A stretch of DNA of 61,138 nucleotides from a bacterium (GCA_021781705.1 JAJXWI010000009.1:1-61138), one strand, 5' to 3'. Numbered from the stretch's first letter, positions 8,538 to 17,770 are shown. Program-made: numbers and translations. The notes: a model not told the origin generated them from the letters alone.

Positions 8538-9452
8538 TTAAATTTTAAAATTCAATAAAGATTCAACTGAATTTACATTTATAGTATTTATATTTGGGGC
8601 TATTCTCTTAATAAGACCTGTCAACACATTTCCGGGACCAAACTCTATTATTGTGTCTATTCCTACCTCAACTATCGAATTAACACAATTAACCCACCGA
8701 ACGCTTCCAGTCACCTGGCTGATTATATTCTGTTTCATTTTTACAGGTTCATTCTCGAGTTTTCCTGTAAAGTTTTGCGCTACAGAGACCTTCGGGATGT
8801 CAAAACTTATCGGAACCAGATATTCAGCCAATTTTGTTTCTGCAGGCTTCATTAATCTTGAGTGGTAAGCCCCCGCAACTTTCAACGGAATAACTTTCGA
8901 CATTCCTTTTTCTTTGAGAAAAGCAATAGCTTCCGTAATTTTTGCAGATTCACCGCTTATCACAATTTGCCCGGAACTGTTTATATTTGCAACGTCTACC
9001 CCAGCCCTGCTACAGCATTCTTGCACAGCATCAAGCTCGCCTTTCATAACACTTGCCATCGTACCTTTTGTCGCATCACATGCCTCTTGCATGTATATGG
9101 CACGTTTCTCTATGATCCTGAGCCCTGACTCGAAAGAAAAAGCTCCCGCCGAATAAAGAGCCGTAAATTCTCCTAAACTTAAACCGGCAGTAGCCGCAGG
9201 AATTATCTGAGGGTTCTTTGACTTAAAAGCTTCCAAACATGCTGCGCTCATCGTGTATATAGCCGGCTGACAATAACGAGTTTCAGTAAGCTTGCTTTCC
9301 GGGCCGTTAAAGCAAATGTCCGACAACGACCAACCTAAAATCTTATCAGCCTTATTGAATATTTCCGCCGCCGCAGGAAGTTGTTCAAACAAATCTTTTC
9401 CCATACCGACAGCCTGCGCACCTTGCCCAGAGAAAACAAAACCAACTTTCAT
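8538..9452 (-). CDS. fabD: Malonyl-CoA:ACP transacylase
   Basis: 304 residues. FVFSGQGAQAVGMGKDL begins the protein, the catalytic Ser is in GLSLGEFTAL, the catalytic His in GAYHSRLM, and a late Gln-rich VAQNFTGKL follows. It loads malonyl groups onto ACP. The ATG at 9452 has GGAG five bases upstream. It is the first gene of the fab run; no fabH, fabK/fabI or fabZ is present here. Confidence 0.96.
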   Translation of the reverse strand: MKVGFVFSGQGAQAVGMGKDLFEQLPAAAEIFNKADKILGWSLSDICFNGPESKLTETRYCQPAIYTMSAACLEAFKSKNPQIIPAATAGLSLGEFTALYSAGAFSFESGLRIIEKRAIYMQEACDATKGTMASVMKGELDAVQECCSRAGVDVANINSSGQIVISGESAKITEAIAFLKEKGMSKVIPLKVAGAYHSRLMKPAETKLAEYLVPISFDIPKVSVAQNFTGKLENEPVKMKQNIISQVTGSVRWVNCVNSIVEVGIDTIIEFGPGNVLTGLIKRIAPNINTINVNSVESLLNFKI

Positions 9453-9533
9453 AGCATCTCCATGTTTATAAATTTTTCGTTAGTATAAATATAAAACTTA
9501 AACGGTGTTTCTTTAGTTACAACACATTTTATC

Positions 9534-9585
9534 CACGACAAATGTTTTTAATGTACACCCGGTGTATAATCTGACAATTGTCGTG
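9534..9585. repeat. Nested inverted repeats between ygiQ-type gene and fabD
   Basis: An outer pair cacgacaa (9534-9541) / ttgtcgtg (9578-9585) encloses a tight inner palindrome tacacc-c-ggtgta (9554-9566). It lies between the stop of the YgiQ-type gene and the fabD start, both on the minus strand. It could be the terminator of the upstream gene (no long T run is seen) or an operator for the fab genes. Function unknown. Confidence 0.5.
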
Positions 9586-9598
9586 CCTAATTGGCTAT

Positions 9599-11347
9599 TT
9601 ATTTAGGAGAAGAGCGTTTTTTCTTCAGGGAATAAAGTTGATCGCGTCGTTCTTTTAACCCCTTGTTTACCTCAATATGATTACTGTTAACATCAGTTTC
9701 TGCGTAGTACATCGCTGAAGCTATTGTCATAGGGAGCGGAATAAAATCTTGAACCTGTTGCAGAGACCATTTGTTTTTCTCAAGGAATACCTCAACTTTT
9801 GATGATGCTGCCTTACCGCACCCCGGAAAATTTGATATAAAATAAGGCACAATGTATTGTTCTTTTCCACAGGCAGCCGACTCTCTCCTGAAAAACTCAA
9901 TAAAGTCATAAAAATCTTCCGCTTTGTTTTTCCTCATAAGTTCAAGAACTCTCTCATCAAGATGCTCGGGGGCCACTTTCAAGTGTCCGGACGTGTGTTT
10001 TTGAATAATCTGCTTCATTAATTTGGGCTGTCTTTTTGCCAGGTCAAGCCTTATTCCGGAAGAAATAAAAACATGCTTCACTTTATTGAGCTTTAAAATA
10101 TCGTTCAGAAGCGTTGCAAACTCGACATCATCCGTCTGATAATTCGCACAAATTATAGGACAGAGACAAGACGGCCTTTTGCATTTCTTGCACAATTCAA
10201 TATTTTTTGCAATGTTCCCGTAAACATTTGCCGTAGGCCCGCCAATATCAGTAACAGTTCCTCTAAAATGTGGCTTTTCCGATAATTTCTTTGCCGAGTT
10301 GATTACGGATCCAATGCTTCTGCAAGTTACAAACTTCCCCTGATGAAGTCCAAGCCCGCAAAAAGAACATCCCCCAGGGCACCCGCGTAAAGCCGTTATC
10401 GAATCCTTTATCATCTCGTAGGCAGGAATTTTTTCTTTATACTTCGGATGCGGCCTGCCTGTAAAAGGAAGTTCGTAAACAGCGTCCAGCTCTTCTTGTG
10501 TTAATGGGATTTCAGGCGGTTCAATAACAACTATCCTGTTATCATATTTTTGATAAAGTCCTTTGCCCGAATAAGGATTACTTTCCGATTCGACAACTTT
10601 GAAGGATTGAAGCAAGGCACCCCTCTCCCTCAAGATTCTGTCATACGATGGCAGCTCGACATATTCTTTCGCCAATTCAGATAAGAATATTGCGCCTTTT
10701 TTTTCTCCCAAATAAACAGCAGTACCTTTTATTCCGTCAAGAGTAGCGCCTGATTTTATCCGTTCTAGCACCTTAAGTACAGTTTTTTCCGCCATCCCGT
10801 AGAGAATGATGTCTACCTTTGAACTCACAAGAACGCCTGGCAGGATTTTGTCTTTCCAGTAATCATAATGAGCAATTCGCCTCATGCTAGCCTCAACACC
10901 ACCAATAATTATGTGCAAATCGGGAAAAGCTGATTTTGCGAGATTGGAATATACAGAAACAGCCAACGTCGGCCTTAATGACACCTTCCCTCCGGGAGAA
11001 AAAGCATCTTCCTTTCTTATCCTCCTGCCTGAAGTATAAAGGCTTAACATCGAATCAAGGTTTCCTGAACTGATAGCGCACGCGATCGTCGGCCTCCCCA
11101 TGACCTTTAAAGATTCTGAATCCTTCCAATCAGGCTGCGCTATTATTCCTACCCTGTATCCAGCAGCTATCAGAGTCCGCCCTATCAACGCAATACCAAA
11201 TGAATGATGATCAACGTACGCATCACCTGTTATAAGAAGAACATCAACTTCATTCCAGCCTAGAGCATCCAATTCTTTTCTTGACATTGGAATAAACTCA
11301 GGTTGTTTTATTTTCCCAGAATTGATCTTTTTTATAAAATCCGACAT
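9599..11347 (-). CDS. YgiQ-type radical SAM protein
   Basis: About 582 residues. The N-terminal part (FIPMSRKELDALGWNEVDVLLITGDAYVDHHSFG) and IIIGGVEASMRRIAHYDYW are hallmarks of the YgiQ/UPF0313 family. The radical SAM cluster motif is RGCPGGCSFCGLG (C-x3-C-x2-C). A second cysteine group KKCKRPSCLCPIIC follows and could hold metal. The E. coli relative is longer (about 739) because of a C-terminal extension. ATG at 11347 is preferred over TTG at 11356 since a GAGG box sits about 11 bases before the ATG. The biochemical reaction of this family is unknown. Confidence 0.88.
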   Translation of the reverse strand: MSDFIKKINSGKIKQPEFIPMSRKELDALGWNEVDVLLITGDAYVDHHSFGIALIGRTLIAAGYRVGIIAQPDWKDSESLKVMGRPTIACAISSGNLDSMLSLYTSGRRIRKEDAFSPGGKVSLRPTLAVSVYSNLAKSAFPDLHIIIGGVEASMRRIAHYDYWKDKILPGVLVSSKVDIILYGMAEKTVLKVLERIKSGATLDGIKGTAVYLGEKKGAIFLSELAKEYVELPSYDRILRERGALLQSFKVVESESNPYSGKGLYQKYDNRIVVIEPPEIPLTQEELDAVYELPFTGRPHPKYKEKIPAYEMIKDSITALRGCPGGCSFCGLGLHQGKFVTCRSIGSVINSAKKLSEKPHFRGTVTDIGGPTANVYGNIAKNIELCKKCKRPSCLCPIICANYQTDDVEFATLLNDILKLNKVKHVFISSGIRLDLAKRQPKLMKQIIQKHTSGHLKVAPEHLDERVLELMRKNKAEDFYDFIEFFRRESAACGKEQYIVPYFISNFPGCGKAASSKVEVFLEKNKWSLQQVQDFIPLPMTIASAMYYAETDVNSNHIEVNKGLKERRDQLYSLKKKRSSPK

Positions 11348-11483
11348 GTTTTTCAAATCCTCTTACCAAAACAATACATGGTAATAAGCCCAATTATCAG
11401 CAAAAAACTATTTTTTTATTTTTTTTCTCTGTTTTTTCTTGTAAAAAATATTCAGGAATATAACTTATTGCTCCGTTTAAAGC

Positions 11484-11560
11484 GGGGACGTAGCTCAACT
11501 GGTTAGAGTACCAGCCTGTCACGCTGGGTGTTGCGGGTTCGAGTCCCGTCGTTCCCGCCA
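11484..11560 (+). tRNA. tRNA-Asp (GTC)
   Basis: A complete 77-base cloverleaf with encoded CCA: acceptor ggggacg/cgttccc, D arm gctc/gagt, anticodon stem ccagc/gctgg with loop ctGTCac (anticodon GTC, Asp), five-base variable loop, T arm gcggg/cccgt with ttcgagt, discriminator G. It is transcribed divergently from the YgiQ-type gene. Confidence 0.97.
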
Positions 11561-11714
11561 TTTTTCTGCCTTCATTGGCCACGAACTACCGAAAATAGGT
11601 TACACTGCGAAGCGCTGTTTTACGCTATATTTCAGCATCTTCGAATAAATAAACTGTATCTATCAGGCTGTTCTCCAAAGCTGCAGTTTAAAAAGTTCAA
11701 ATTCACTACACAGT

Positions 11715-12527
11715 CTATTTTATAGCAACGAATCTGTTTTCTGTAGAAAAACCTAAAAGTCTTAAAATCCATTGAAAGAATGACATAAGTCTGTCATGAT
11801 TACTGCCGCCCAATTGTACGACTCTCTTAACTTTAGAAAACCCACAGTCAAGCAACATTTTTTTCATGCCTGCCCGATCAAAAAAGTGTATATGTGTCTG
11901 GTTTGAAAAGCATAAACCATCATTTATACCGTTAAACAACACTTTATATGATTTTCTATTCGGAACAGTAAGAAGTAATATCCCCCCATTTTTTAGAATG
12001 CCGTAAAGATTTTCACAGATCTCTTTCGGATTTTCCAAATGCTCCAACGTCTGAAGGATTGTAATAACATCAAATTTACCACTATCCATAGCCGATTCCA
12101 ATTCAAATAAATCACCATAAATAGCGGCATCTTTAATATTATTTTTAAGAAAGATTTTTGCAAAGTAAGAGTTTTCTATAAGCGTAAGGGCTACTTCAGG
12201 ATACCTTTCTTTAATTTTAAGAGCGAATCCTCCTGTCCCTGCACCCATATCCAAAAGTCTGACGCCTTTACCCTCCAAATATTTCTTTATGTTCCGACAC
12301 AAACCTTCCCAAACATTGTTATTTCGCAAGTTCCAGTCAACCATATCCTTTTCTGAACCATGATACTCTTCATTGTAAACTTTTTGCATCCGTTGTTTAT
12401 CAAACTTTCCGGCAAATAAATGTTTGCACTCAAAGCATATTCGCAGTTCCCTGTGATCCAGGACTGCATAAATTTTGTGCTCTGTGCTGTGGCATAGTGG
12501 GCAGTTAACGACAGTTACAATTTGCAT
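11715..12527 (-). CDS. Class I SAM-dependent methyltransferase with N-terminal zinc ribbon
   Basis: 270 residues. The N-terminus carries CPLC (9-12) and CFEC (about 31-34), a likely zinc ribbon. The methyltransferase core follows: LLDMGAGTGGFAL (SAM-binding motif I), DVITILQTLEHLENP and GGILLLTVPN. The layout is that of Methyltransf_23-type enzymes often tied to surface sugars, quinones or antibiotics; the substrate cannot be read. The ATG lies within the last 13 bases of rsmG, so the two are coupled. Ends about 155 bases from the convergent tRNA-Asp. Confidence 0.75.
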   Translation of the reverse strand: MQIVTVVNCPLCHSTEHKIYAVLDHRELRICFECKHLFAGKFDKQRMQKVYNEEYHGSEKDMVDWNLRNNNVWEGLCRNIKKYLEGKGVRLLDMGAGTGGFALKIKERYPEVALTLIENSYFAKIFLKNNIKDAAIYGDLFELESAMDSGKFDVITILQTLEHLENPKEICENLYGILKNGGILLLTVPNRKSYKVLFNGINDGLCFSNQTHIHFFDRAGMKKMLLDCGFSKVKRVVQLGGSNHDRLMSFFQWILRLLGFSTENRFVAIK

Positions 12528-13210
12528 TTCACTATATCAGCTGTTTTTTTAGAATAAAGAAACACCCTGTTTTCTCCGCCGGGAAGAGTAAACTGTTCAG
12601 TTGTTTTCCAATGGATTCCATATCCGCAAGTAAGTTTATTAAGTGCATTTAATTCAGAACATATTGAAGGAGTTTGATAAAGAACAAAATTCCCTTCATT
12701 GTTAAGCCAGGTTTGGCTTTCTCTAAAAATCTTAATGGGCTCGCCTACGGCGCGGGCAGTAATAATATCGAATTTGCCGGTCAGTTTAAGCTCTCTTGCC
12801 CTCCCTGTAACTACCGAAAGATTATTCAATCCAATTTTCTCTTTTGCAAGTCTGACAAATTCGGTTTTTTTCCCTGTTGAATCAATCGCAGTAACATCTG
12901 TCTTTGTGAAAGCAATAGCAAGAACAATTGAAGGAAATCCCGCCCCGCATCCTATGTCTGCTATTTTTACACCGTTTAAAAGCTTATCCTTGAAAAAAAA
13001 TCCAATACTTGCTGAATCTGCAATATGCTTGTTCCAATAATCAAAATCAGAAGTTATTCTAGTCAAATTATGCTTTAGATTCTCTTCCAAAAGCAACACT
13101 TTCAGTATTTCACATTTGGAAAGAAAATCCTTCACATCCGGAATTCCACATTTTTCCAGAAAATCTATTATTTCTTTCCATCTACCGTTATCTGAGGATT
13201 CGCTTAACAC
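12515..13210 (-). CDS. rsmG: 16S rRNA (guanine-527 N7) methyltransferase
   Basis: 231 residues; GTG start at 13210. RsmG/GidB modifies G527 of 16S rRNA using SAM. Motifs: KHNLTRI, IADIGCGAGFPSIVLA (motif I), VTGRARELK and DIITARAVGEPIKI. The start region consists of a short tandem repeat (see 13204-13228). Its 3' end overlaps the next methyltransferase by 13 bases. Confidence 0.92.
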   Translation of the reverse strand: MLSESSDNGRWKEIIDFLEKCGIPDVKDFLSKCEILKVLLLEENLKHNLTRITSDFDYWNKHIADSASIGFFFKDKLLNGVKIADIGCGAGFPSIVLAIAFTKTDVTAIDSTGKKTEFVRLAKEKIGLNNLSVVTGRARELKLTGKFDIITARAVGEPIKIFRESQTWLNNEGNFVLYQTPSICSELNALNKLTCGYGIHWKTTEQFTLPGGENRVFLYSKKTADIVKCKL

Positions 13211-13228
13211 TTAAAACCTAACACTTAA
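13204..13228. repeat. Tandem copies of a 'taacacttaaaac' unit at the rsmG start
   Basis: Two near-identical units (aacacttaaaac, repeated after ct) cover the rsmG start region. The same reverse-complement motif, ttttaagtgtta, recurs degenerately at 37540-37556 and 46183-46216, always in intergenic DNA before or after genes. Confidence 0.45.
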
Positions 13229-13230
13229 AA

Positions 13231-13779
13231 CTATCTTACCATTTGCATGGTAGCGGCATATACGCAAATCAGTGCGTAAAACATAAAAATACAAATCAAG
13301 ACTCTTTTAAGCAAAACATTAACACACGCCTTACGAATCAAGTCTCTAAGTAAATGAGGAACGCCGCCAATTACAATACCGAAAGTTCCAAAGACTAAGA
13401 AGGAGAGGGAAAATATCCACAAAAATGGGATATCTGCCGCAAATGACTGATACAGGAAATAATGAGAAAGTAGAATCGAAAAACCGGCAAAAGCCCTGGC
13501 AAAAAGATAATCAAGAAAAAAACAGCCCACAAGAAAACAGGCTATGGCCGCTGTTACATATCCCCAAATAGAATCAGCTGAAAAAACGGCTGCAGCCTGA
13601 GGAATGCACCATGCTATTGCCAAGCCGCCAAAAACAACACCCAATGGAATGTTTCTTGGTATCTTTTCCATAATACCAATTTTTTCTGTTTTAAATTGGA
13701 TAAGCATAAAAATCGCCGTAAAAACCGAAGCTATGGCAAAAGCGAGTAGCGTCACTACGAAAACAATGTCAATATTCAT
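13231..13779 (-). CDS. Integral membrane protein of unknown function
   Basis: 182 residues, mostly hydrophobic, with about five to six predicted membrane helices (for example 5-27, 45-60, 72-95, 120-140, 158-178). I do not recognise a family motif; FLVFGTFGIVIGGVPHLLRD is a possible signature. The ATG at 13779 has AAGGA just upstream. It precedes rsmG by 20 bases, so it is probably the first gene of that transcript. Confidence 0.7.
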   Translation of the reverse strand: MNIDIVFVVTLLAFAIASVFTAIFMLIQFKTEKIGIMEKIPRNIPLGVVFGGLAIAWCIPQAAAVFSADSIWGYVTAAIACFLVGCFFLDYLFARAFAGFSILLSHYFLYQSFAADIPFLWIFSLSFLVFGTFGIVIGGVPHLLRDLIRKACVNVLLKRVLICIFMFYALICVYAATMQMVR

Positions 13780-14160
13780 ACATTTTCCTTATATAATTCT
13801 GTATTTTAATCAAAAACTAAACCTTTTATACTACAATTCGAACCTGACTTATTCAATAACTAAATATACGTTTTATATCACTCCCGTCTCGCGGAGAGCG
13901 GAAATGGTTAAAAAATGTTTAATATAAAATGTTTCAAGAGATGGTATACCCTTTTAAGAAAAGCTTAACAAACAATTCTTTTATTATTCCTTTTCCCCAA
14001 CTAGTTATAGTATTGATTTTATTTGAGTGATGAAATAGAATGATGAATCGTTGTATGGGAATATTCACTATTACCCACTAGTATTTTAAGGAAGAACCTT
14101 TTTTATTTCCTGTCCTTCACGAAGGAACCACTTCAGAATGGGGTAAATAGAATATCATTT
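13780..14160. other. 381-base intergenic region between divergent genes
   Basis: It separates the minus-strand membrane protein from the plus-strand ABC importer and so should hold both promoters. Visible structures: a hairpin near 13882-13899 (ccgtctc-gcg-gagagcgg with one bulge) followed by ggaaatggtt, which resembles the flank of the hairpin at 55155-55178; and a small perfect hairpin tccttcacgaagga near 14113. No known riboswitch signature was found. Confidence 0.5.
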
Positions 14161-14907
14161 ATGTTTAAAATTATTAACTTATCAAAAACTTATCAGCATA
14201 ACGGGAATTCTATTAAAATTTTTGACGATTTTAATTTGGAAGTTTCGCGCGGAGAATTTATCGGAATTTTTGGTCCAAACGGCTGCGGAAAAACAACATT
14301 ATTAAATTTAATATCTGGATTGGATAAACTTTTTTTGGGGAAGATAAAATTTAATAAAAAAATAAAAATTTCATACATTTTTCAAAATTACCGCGAGTCA
14401 ATTTTTCCTTGGCTTACAATAGCAGACAATATCTCCTACCCTTTAAAATTACATGGATATACTCGCAAAGAGCAAAAAACGGCCGCCCAAGAAATTTGCA
14501 ACCATTTTGATATAAAGTTCGACTTGTTTAATTACCCCTATACTCTAAGCGGTGGACAACAGCAGTTGGTTTCTATCCTAAGAGGGTTGATTACAAACCC
14601 GGATATTCTTCTATTTGACGAGCCTCTTTCATCGCTTGATTACCAAACAACGCTTTTCATGCTTAATAAAATTCAAGAGATTTGGCAGGAAACAAAAACA
14701 ACAGTTCTTTTTATTTCGCATGACATAGATGAGGCCATAACACTTTCACAAAAAATAATTTTATTAAGTGTAAAACCTACAAAAATTATAAAGACATTTG
14801 ACAACCATTTGAATTATCCGCGAAACACTGATGTATTGGGATCCAGTGAGTTTGTCGAGCTAAAATGCAATATTTTGTCTACATTTACAAATTATGTTAA
14901 AATATAA
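14161..14907 (+). CDS. ABC transporter ATP-binding protein, NitT/TauT type
   Basis: 248 residues. Walker A GPNGCGKTTLLNLISGL, a Q-loop in IFQNYRESIFPWLT, signature LSGGQQQLVSILRGL, Walker B ILLFDEPLSSLD and switch His in LFISHDIDEA are all intact. The sequence around the Q-loop (FPWLTIADNI) is typical of NitT/TauT/SsuB/ThiZ importers. The gene opens a three-gene plus-strand operon with the binding protein and permease that follow. Base use is visibly more AT-rich than in the housekeeping genes around it. The substrate is not identifiable. Confidence 0.93.
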   Translation: MFKIINLSKTYQHNGNSIKIFDDFNLEVSRGEFIGIFGPNGCGKTTLLNLISGLDKLFLGKIKFNKKIKISYIFQNYRESIFPWLTIADNISYPLKLHGYTRKEQKTAAQEICNHFDIKFDLFNYPYTLSGGQQQLVSILRGLITNPDILLFDEPLSSLDYQTTLFMLNKIQEIWQETKTTVLFISHDIDEAITLSQKIILLSVKPTKIIKTFDNHLNYPRNTDVLGSSEFVELKCNILSTFTNYVKI

Positions 14908-14926
14908 CAAATTTTCTCAAAAAAAT

Positions 14927-15913
14927 ATGCTAAAAAAATCTTCAATCATTTTAATATTAGTTATTATTGCTATCATTGGTGTCATTGTAATTATAAACAA
15001 GAATAAAACGCCTGCTGTAATTGGGAAGAAAACAATTACGATTGCAGATCCACGCCCCATATCAGCAGCTTTACTATATGTTGCAATAGAAAAAAATATT
15101 TTTGCCAAATTTGGGGTAGATGTCAAGTTGTTACCAGTGCAAACTGGAGACGAGGCTTTGAAGGCAATCGTTGGTAAAAGTGCTGATATTGCGATAGCTG
15201 CAGTTACACCTTATGCATTTTTGGCGATAAATAAACCAGAAATGAAAATTTTTGCGACTATTGCCGAAAGCAGCGATAGCCAAATAATAGCTAACAAAAG
15301 CAAAGGTATTACTAGTCCAACAGATTTAAGAGGTAAAAAAATTGGATACGCAAAAACAACAATTTCTGAATTAGGTTTAGAAAAAATTTTACAGGCAAAT
15401 GGCATGCAAAGAGGAGATGTCCAATGGATAAATTTAAAACCTCTAGTTATGCCGACAGCCTTAATGTCTGGGGAAATAGATGCGTATTCAGCCTGGGAGC
15501 CGCACTTAGCGAATGGAGCAAAAGTCCTTGGTGGTAAAGCTATAATTTTGACTGTGCCGAAAAATACCTACACTTGGCAGACGAACTTGGTTGCTGATGA
15601 GTCGTATATCAATAGCAACAAAGACACTCTAGAAAATTTTATTAAAGCTTTGATTGAAACTGAAAAATTCGTGTTAGAAAATAAGGAAGAATCTATCAAT
15701 ATTGCTGCTAACCATGTAAATATTCCAGCTGATATACTCAAAAGCATTTGGTCCAAATTTGAATTAAAAATAAATTTGCGGGACGACTTGAATGATATAA
15801 TAAAAGAAAACTTGATATGGGCAAACGATCGACGCGAAATTAAATCTAATGAACTACCTGATTCAACAACTCTCGTAAATAGGTCAATTTTGGGGTATGC
15901 AAAAAAATATTAA
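14927..15913 (+). CDS. ABC importer substrate-binding protein (NMT1/SsuA-like)
   Basis: About 328 residues from the ATG at 14927 (LKKSSIILILVIIAIIGVIVI). An ATG at 14894 is in frame but would overlap the ATPase gene and put charged residues before the signal. The N-terminus acts as a signal or membrane anchor; no lipobox is seen. The mature part begins TITIADPRPISAALLYVAIEKNIFAKFGVDV, the typical opening of NMT1/SsuA/ThiY-type binding proteins, followed by SGEIDAYSAWEPHL. Candidate ligands for the family are sulfonates, nitrate, or thiamin precursors; no choice can be made. The stop overlaps the permease start by 17 bases. Confidence 0.88.
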   Translation: MLKKSSIILILVIIAIIGVIVIINKNKTPAVIGKKTITIADPRPISAALLYVAIEKNIFAKFGVDVKLLPVQTGDEALKAIVGKSADIAIAAVTPYAFLAINKPEMKIFATIAESSDSQIIANKSKGITSPTDLRGKKIGYAKTTISELGLEKILQANGMQRGDVQWINLKPLVMPTALMSGEIDAYSAWEPHLANGAKVLGGKAIILTVPKNTYTWQTNLVADESYINSNKDTLENFIKALIETEKFVLENKEESINIAANHVNIPADILKSIWSKFELKINLRDDLNDIIKENLIWANDRREIKSNELPDSTTLVNRSILGYAKKY

Positions 15914-16649
15914 TCTCTCTGCTTTGGGACCAATAATCATTTTAGCTACTTGGTGGTCAGTTACAGAGCTAAAAATTGTCAATCCAATTTTACTTCCGCG
16001 TGTAGATGATACATTGTCTCGTTTTTTTTATTTGCTAATTTCGGGCAAAGCCATGCCGGATTTGTGCGCTACAGTGTATCGAACAATTTTAGGATTTAGC
16101 ATTGCATCATTTTTTGGAACTATTGCTGGCCTTATTATTGGAAAATACGCAAAAGTTTATAAAATATTTGAAGCTGTTATTGATTTTTTTAGATCATTGC
16201 CAGCAACAGCCATGTTTCCTTTATTCCTTTTGATATTTGGAATTGGCGATGCTTCAAAAATTGCAATTGCCATTTTTATTTCTTTTTGGATAGTCCTTCT
16301 AAATAGCGCCTACGGTGTTCTTCAAAGTTCAAAAATAAGAACAAAAGTTGCGAAAACTTTAGGGGCAACGGATTGGCAAATTTTCCGAGATATAACGGTA
16401 ATGGAAGCATTGCCGCAAATTTTTATTGGCTTGAGAACAGCTATTTCTTTGTCTCTAATTGTTATAGTAGTTAGTGAAATGTTTATTGGTTCAAGCAGTG
16501 GCATTGGACAAAAAATTTATGATTCGTATTTGACTTATGAAACAGTTAACTTATATGCGTGGCTATTGATAGTCGGTTTAATCGGATACATTCTTAATAA
16601 ATTTTTTGTCCTTATTGAAAAAAAGACTTTACATTGGGTTGGTAAATAA
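15897..16649 (+). CDS. ABC importer permease, NitT/TauT type
   Basis: 250 residues with about six membrane helices and the cytoplasmic coupling region TLGATDWQIFRDITVMEALPQIFIGLR (EAA loop). The N-terminal region ILATWWSVTELKIVNPILLPRVDDTL matches the family. It is the third gene of the importer operon. A hairpin 19 bases downstream may end the transcript. Confidence 0.92.
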   Translation: MQKNINLSALGPIIILATWWSVTELKIVNPILLPRVDDTLSRFFYLLISGKAMPDLCATVYRTILGFSIASFFGTIAGLIIGKYAKVYKIFEAVIDFFRSLPATAMFPLFLLIFGIGDASKIAIAIFISFWIVLLNSAYGVLQSSKIRTKVAKTLGATDWQIFRDITVMEALPQIFIGLRTAISLSLIVIVVSEMFIGSSSGIGQKIYDSYLTYETVNLYAWLLIVGLIGYILNKFFVLIEKKTLHWVGK

Positions 16650-16667
16650 TTTTTATTGGGGCAAATC

Positions 16668-16684
16668 TCTCTTTTCGCAAGAGA
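16668..16684 (+). terminator. Short hairpin after the importer operon
   Basis: Arms tctctt (16668-16673) and aagaga (16679-16684) with a five-base loop ttcgc. It is right after the permease stop, but there is no T run after the stem, so it is a weak terminator or an RNA-stabilising 3' hairpin. Confidence 0.35.
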
Positions 16685-16843
16685 AAGCACATAGGAAATC
16701 GTTCAGAGCATCAAACAAAGCTAGTAATTATTATATCAAATTAACTGTTTCTTTTTAAAAAGAACTTTTTTTTACCAAATACCCGCTATAATGCCTGTAT
16801 TAAACCGAGAAAATGAATCTTAATTTGAGAGGGGAAAATATTT

Positions 16844-17770
16844 ATGAAATCAAAAAAGATAGCATCTCACTTTATAGAGATAAACAGTACATGTAATCTT
16901 GAATGCCGTCATTGTTATCGTAAAGGCAGACCATCTGGAGATATGACTCTATCGAATATCTTGAAAATATCAGCGTCTACCGAAGCAGAAACTATTGTAA
17001 TAGAGGGTGGAGAACCGCTGTTACATCCGGAAATAGAAAAAATATTGACTGGGATAAAAAAGCAAGGAAAGAAGATTACATTGATTTCCAATGGCACATA
17101 CATCGAAACGCATAAAGAATTGATAAAAAATACTGTTAATAGACTTAACATATCTATCGACTTCCCTGATGAAAGACACGATATTATCCGAGGCAAAAGC
17201 GGTCTTTTCAATATCATTAGAGAGAACCTGATCAGTCTAAAGAAGGAAGAAATCCGTCCTAGAATTATAATTATGACTCCAATATTCAAAGAAAATTGCG
17301 AATCTATTCCCAAGCTAATAAAATATGCTGAAGAAGTCGCAGACGAAATTTCATTTCTCAAATATTCCCCTGTATGCCAGCAGGCGTATCCCGGAAAATT
17401 ATCAGCTGAAAAAATAAATTCCTTATATATGGAAATACACGATTTAAAAAAGAAAAGTAAGTTAACATTTAATCTACTTGATCCTATATATTATACGTTG
17501 TATCCTGAGGAAGGAATTCCGCGAGCCAAATGTAATACGAGAGTGTTTACAAGCAATAATGGTGAGTGTTCGAGATGTCCATTTTATCCCGAAATGTCAA
17601 AAACGATGCAAGAGGTTCAGGATAAAAAGGAAGAGGAGCCTTTGCCCGAAGAATGCACTCCTTGCGAATTCAAAGAAAGTTGCCATGGCGGCTGCCCTTC
17701 TAGCAGATTAGTCGTAAACGGAACTTTAAATTCAAGAGATCCATATTGTATTAAAAGATTTAATGTATAA
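16844..17770 (+). CDS. Radical SAM protein with SPASM domain
   Basis: 308 residues. The radical SAM motif CNLECRHC (C-x3-C-x2-C) is at residues 18-25 and GGEP follows at IEGGEPLLHPEI. The C-terminus has a full SPASM domain: AKCNTR...GECSRCPF and then C-x2-C-x5-C-x3-C in ECTPCEFKESCHGGC, closed by a final Cys near the end. SPASM proteins modify peptides (RiPP maturases, anSME, PqqE) or act on other substrates using extra Fe-S clusters. No precursor peptide gene is obvious next to it. ATG with GAGGGGAA upstream. It converges with the Imm5-like gene at 17805. Confidence 0.9.
   Translation: MKSKKIASHFIEINSTCNLECRHCYRKGRPSGDMTLSNILKISASTEAETIVIEGGEPLLHPEIEKILTGIKKQGKKITLISNGTYIETHKELIKNTVNRLNISIDFPDERHDIIRGKSGLFNIIRENLISLKKEEIRPRIIIMTPIFKENCESIPKLIKYAEEVADEISFLKYSPVCQQAYPGKLSAEKINSLYMEIHDLKKKSKLTFNLLDPIYYTLYPEEGIPRAKCNTRVFTSNNGECSRCPFYPEMSKTMQEVQDKKEEEPLPEECTPCEFKESCHGGCPSSRLVVNGTLNSRDPYCIKRFNV

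Noticed and set aside
11397-11582. 61-residue minus-strand ORF ending in GTTGLEPATPSVTGWYSNQLS-type sequence
   Set aside because: It is the antisense of tRNA-Asp, a well-known false ORF in databases.
13780-14160. TPP or SAM riboswitch before the ABC importer
   Set aside because: The conserved TPP bases (CTGAGA and ACCTGA regions) and SAM core are absent.
16915-17361. 148-residue ORF antisense to the radical SAM gene
   Set aside because: Lies wholly within a gene with clear motifs on the other strand.
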